A stretch of DNA of 34,214 bases from contig JANPKU010000014.1 of the NCBI GenBank assembly GCA_031426215.1, forward strand, positions 1 through 34,214, given 5' to 3'. A program made the position numbers and the translations under genes. How positions within the stretch are numbered: the stretch's first letter is position 1; each line of letters opens with the position of its first letter. This DNA comes from Sva-07 sp031426215. Lineage in GTDB: Bacteria > Actinomycetota > Acidimicrobiia > Acidimicrobiales > Ilumatobacteraceae. The notes below the pieces were generated by a model. The model was not told the origin of the DNA and made no database searches. It saw only the letters and a list, made by a program, of their open reading frames with translations. Shown here piece after piece: positions 33,185-34,214 of the stretch.

Positions 33185-33994
33185 ATGCGAAGATCGCTCG
33201 GGGGCATCATGTTGATCGCAGCTGCCGTCCTGGTCGCGCTGTCGATCGGTTCCTGGTGGCTGCGGCAGGTCGCATTCTCACCGTCGAACGACTCGAACGT
33301 GACGTACTCGATCCTCGGTGACGAACAGATTCGCGGCCAGATCGCCACGATCATCTCCGGCGCCAATGCTCCGATCCTCAGCCAGTCTCCTGCCGAATTG
33401 CGCGAGTTCATCGAGGAGATCGCCCGCATCCCAGAAGGCGCTGCGTTGATGAGCGACTTCGTCGGCAACTCCCATGAGCGGGTCATCGGGACGTTCGATC
33501 GCCGAGTGGTGATCACCGCGCAGGAGCAGGTGAACATCGTGCGTAACGAGCTGGTCGGTGAGGCCAATTCGCTCACCCTGCCGGTCCAGCGCGTGAGTTC
33601 GATGGCATTCCTCCACGACTGGCTCGGACGGTTCGCGATCGGTCTGCTCGCGCTGGCGGTGCTCACTGCGCTCGCCGGAGTGTTTCTCCGACCCGAACGG
33701 GGCGAGGGAACATTCGCGCTCGGCGCGCTGTTCGCAGCGACGGCGGCATCGTTGTTGGTGTTCGGCTACCTCGTCCCGCTGCTGTTGCTGCCGGCGTTCT
33801 CGGACGACCCGTGGATGGGTGTCTTCCCACGTCTTGCCAACCATCATCGAAACCTGACGCTCCTGCTGACGGTGGCATCGCTGGTGGTCGCCGCCCTGAT
33901 CGTGTTCGGCACGAGCAGTCGCCGCCAACGACGCCAACATTCGACGCCGCTCAACGTCGGGCGCTATCGCGACGATCGAAGCTGGAGCCGCTGA
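33185..33994 (+). CDS. Uncharacterised four-helix membrane protein
   Basis: A 269-residue protein with one N-terminal helix (about 7-26), a large extracytoplasmic domain (about 30-165) and three further helices. The ATG at 33185 is chosen because earlier residues are arginine-rich and overlap the divergent gene. No family recognised. The extracytoplasmic domain has no visible motif. Confidence 0.65.
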   Translation: MRRSLGGIMLIAAAVLVALSIGSWWLRQVAFSPSNDSNVTYSILGDEQIRGQIATIISGANAPILSQSPAELREFIEEIARIPEGAALMSDFVGNSHERVIGTFDRRVVITAQEQVNIVRNELVGEANSLTLPVQRVSSMAFLHDWLGRFAIGLLALAVLTALAGVFLRPERGEGTFALGALFAATAASLLVFGYLVPLLLLPAFSDDPWMGVFPRLANHHRNLTLLLTVASLVVAALIVFGTSSRRQRRQHSTPLNVGRYRDDRSWSR

Positions 33995-34006
33995 TCCAGC
34001 CGGCCT

Positions 34007-34057
34007 CGTTCTCGTGAACAACGTGCGTCCCTGGTGCGCACGTCGTTCACGAGAACG
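34007..34057. terminator. Large inverted repeat between the 33185 gene and tRNA-Lys
   Basis: Arms 34007-34027 and 34037-34057 are 21 bases each with a single mismatch and a nine-base loop (TCCCTGGTG). It lies between two convergent transcripts and could terminate both. No T-run is visible. Confidence 0.6.
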
Positions 34058-34075
34058 CTGGACTCGGACGAAACG

Positions 34076-34150
34076 TGGTGCTTCCCCTGGGATTCGAACC
34101 CAGAACCAATGGATTAAGAGTCCACTGCTCTGCCATTGAGCTAGAGAAGC
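34076..34150 (-). tRNA. tRNA-Lys (anticodon CTT)
   Basis: A 75-nt tRNA including an encoded CCA (complement of 34076-34078). Acceptor GCTTCTC pairs with GGGAAGC including one T-G pair; anticodon stem GTGGA/TCCAT surrounds loop CTCTTAA with anticodon CTT; the T-arm is CTGGG-TTCGAAT-CCCAG. All arms fold without irregularity. Confidence 0.97.
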
Positions 34151-34162
34151 AAGCGGCCTGGG

Positions 34163-34168
34163 AGGGTA
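34163..34168 (-). promoter_or_regulatory. Possible -10 element of tRNA-Lys
   Basis: The complement reads TACCCT, 12 bases upstream of the tRNA 5' end. No clear -35 is visible in the 40 bases that remain. Confidence 0.35.
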
Positions 34169-34214
34169 CCGAACGATCGCTCGCCCGCCACCCTCTCAGT
34201 GCCTGCGTATGGGG

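Noticed and set aside
34170..34183. SOS-like sequence CGAACGATCGCTCG upstream of tRNA-Lys
   Set aside because: One mismatch in the second half-site and a tRNA promoter context make chance similarity more likely.
1..34214. CRISPR array or phage genes
   Set aside because: No regularly spaced direct repeats of 25-40 bp and no phage structural, integrase or terminase genes were seen.

Overview
This is a high-GC, gene-dense chromosomal window from an actinobacterium, most likely of the class Acidimicrobiia (Ilumatobacter-like). The placement is my inference. It rests on the actinobacterial thymidine kinase zinc site, the fused-alpha KorA/KorB 2-oxoacid:ferredoxin oxidoreductase, SOS boxes of the CGAAC-N4-GTTCG type, and a lexA/nrdR to recA gene order like that of Mycobacterium tuberculosis Rv2718c-Rv2737c. 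No phage, CRISPR array or intact insertion sequence is present.

Layout. 1-1.9 kb: the start of a PIG-L/LmbE deacetylase gene, a membrane protein, a DUF4262 protein and a Phd/VapC-type toxin-antitoxin pair. 1.9-5.8 kb: thymidine kinase with an upstream lipoprotein (minus), then the korA-korB operon (plus). 5.8-13.2 kb: a minus-strand series with a hemolysin III-like protein, an uncharacterised VDWSA-motif protein, an orphan ABC ATPase, a 967-residue UvrD-like helicase, a small membrane protein, an enoyl-CoA hydratase relative and a P-loop kinase. 13.2-14.5 kb: a membrane protein and about 570 bp without a gene, ending in four phased GACATTG repeats that look like the end of a vanished insertion element touching the nrdJ stop codon. 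14.5-18.9 kb: B12-dependent ribonucleotide reductase nrdJ with a 399-residue intein and a promoter region carrying DnaA-box-like sites. 18.9-21.1 kb: a molybdopterin oxidoreductase.

21.2-24.5 kb: a RibD-like reductase, nrdR, a LysM protein and a divergent lexA form the SOS/nucleotide control block. 23.7-30.4 kb: a long minus-strand operon miaB - chorismate mutase - miaA - dapF - hflX - dapC - membrane protein, mostly with overlapping or nearly touching junctions. 30.4-34.2 kb: two small accessory genes, recA with a LexA-controlled promoter, a DUF983 protein, a membrane protein, a large hairpin and tRNA-Lys(CTT).

How it fits together. LexA boxes precede lexA, the divergent LysM protein (same place as the mycobacterial cell-division inhibitor Rv2719c) and recA. 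Together they form a compact SOS circuit. DNA precursor supply (tdk, nrdJ, nrdR) lies in the same window. nrdJ appears to be under DnaA-type control, and its catalytic cysteine is the first residue after the intein, so the enzyme needs protein splicing to work. The miaB-dapC operon joins tRNA modification, diaminopimelate/lysine synthesis and a ribosome-associated GTPase.
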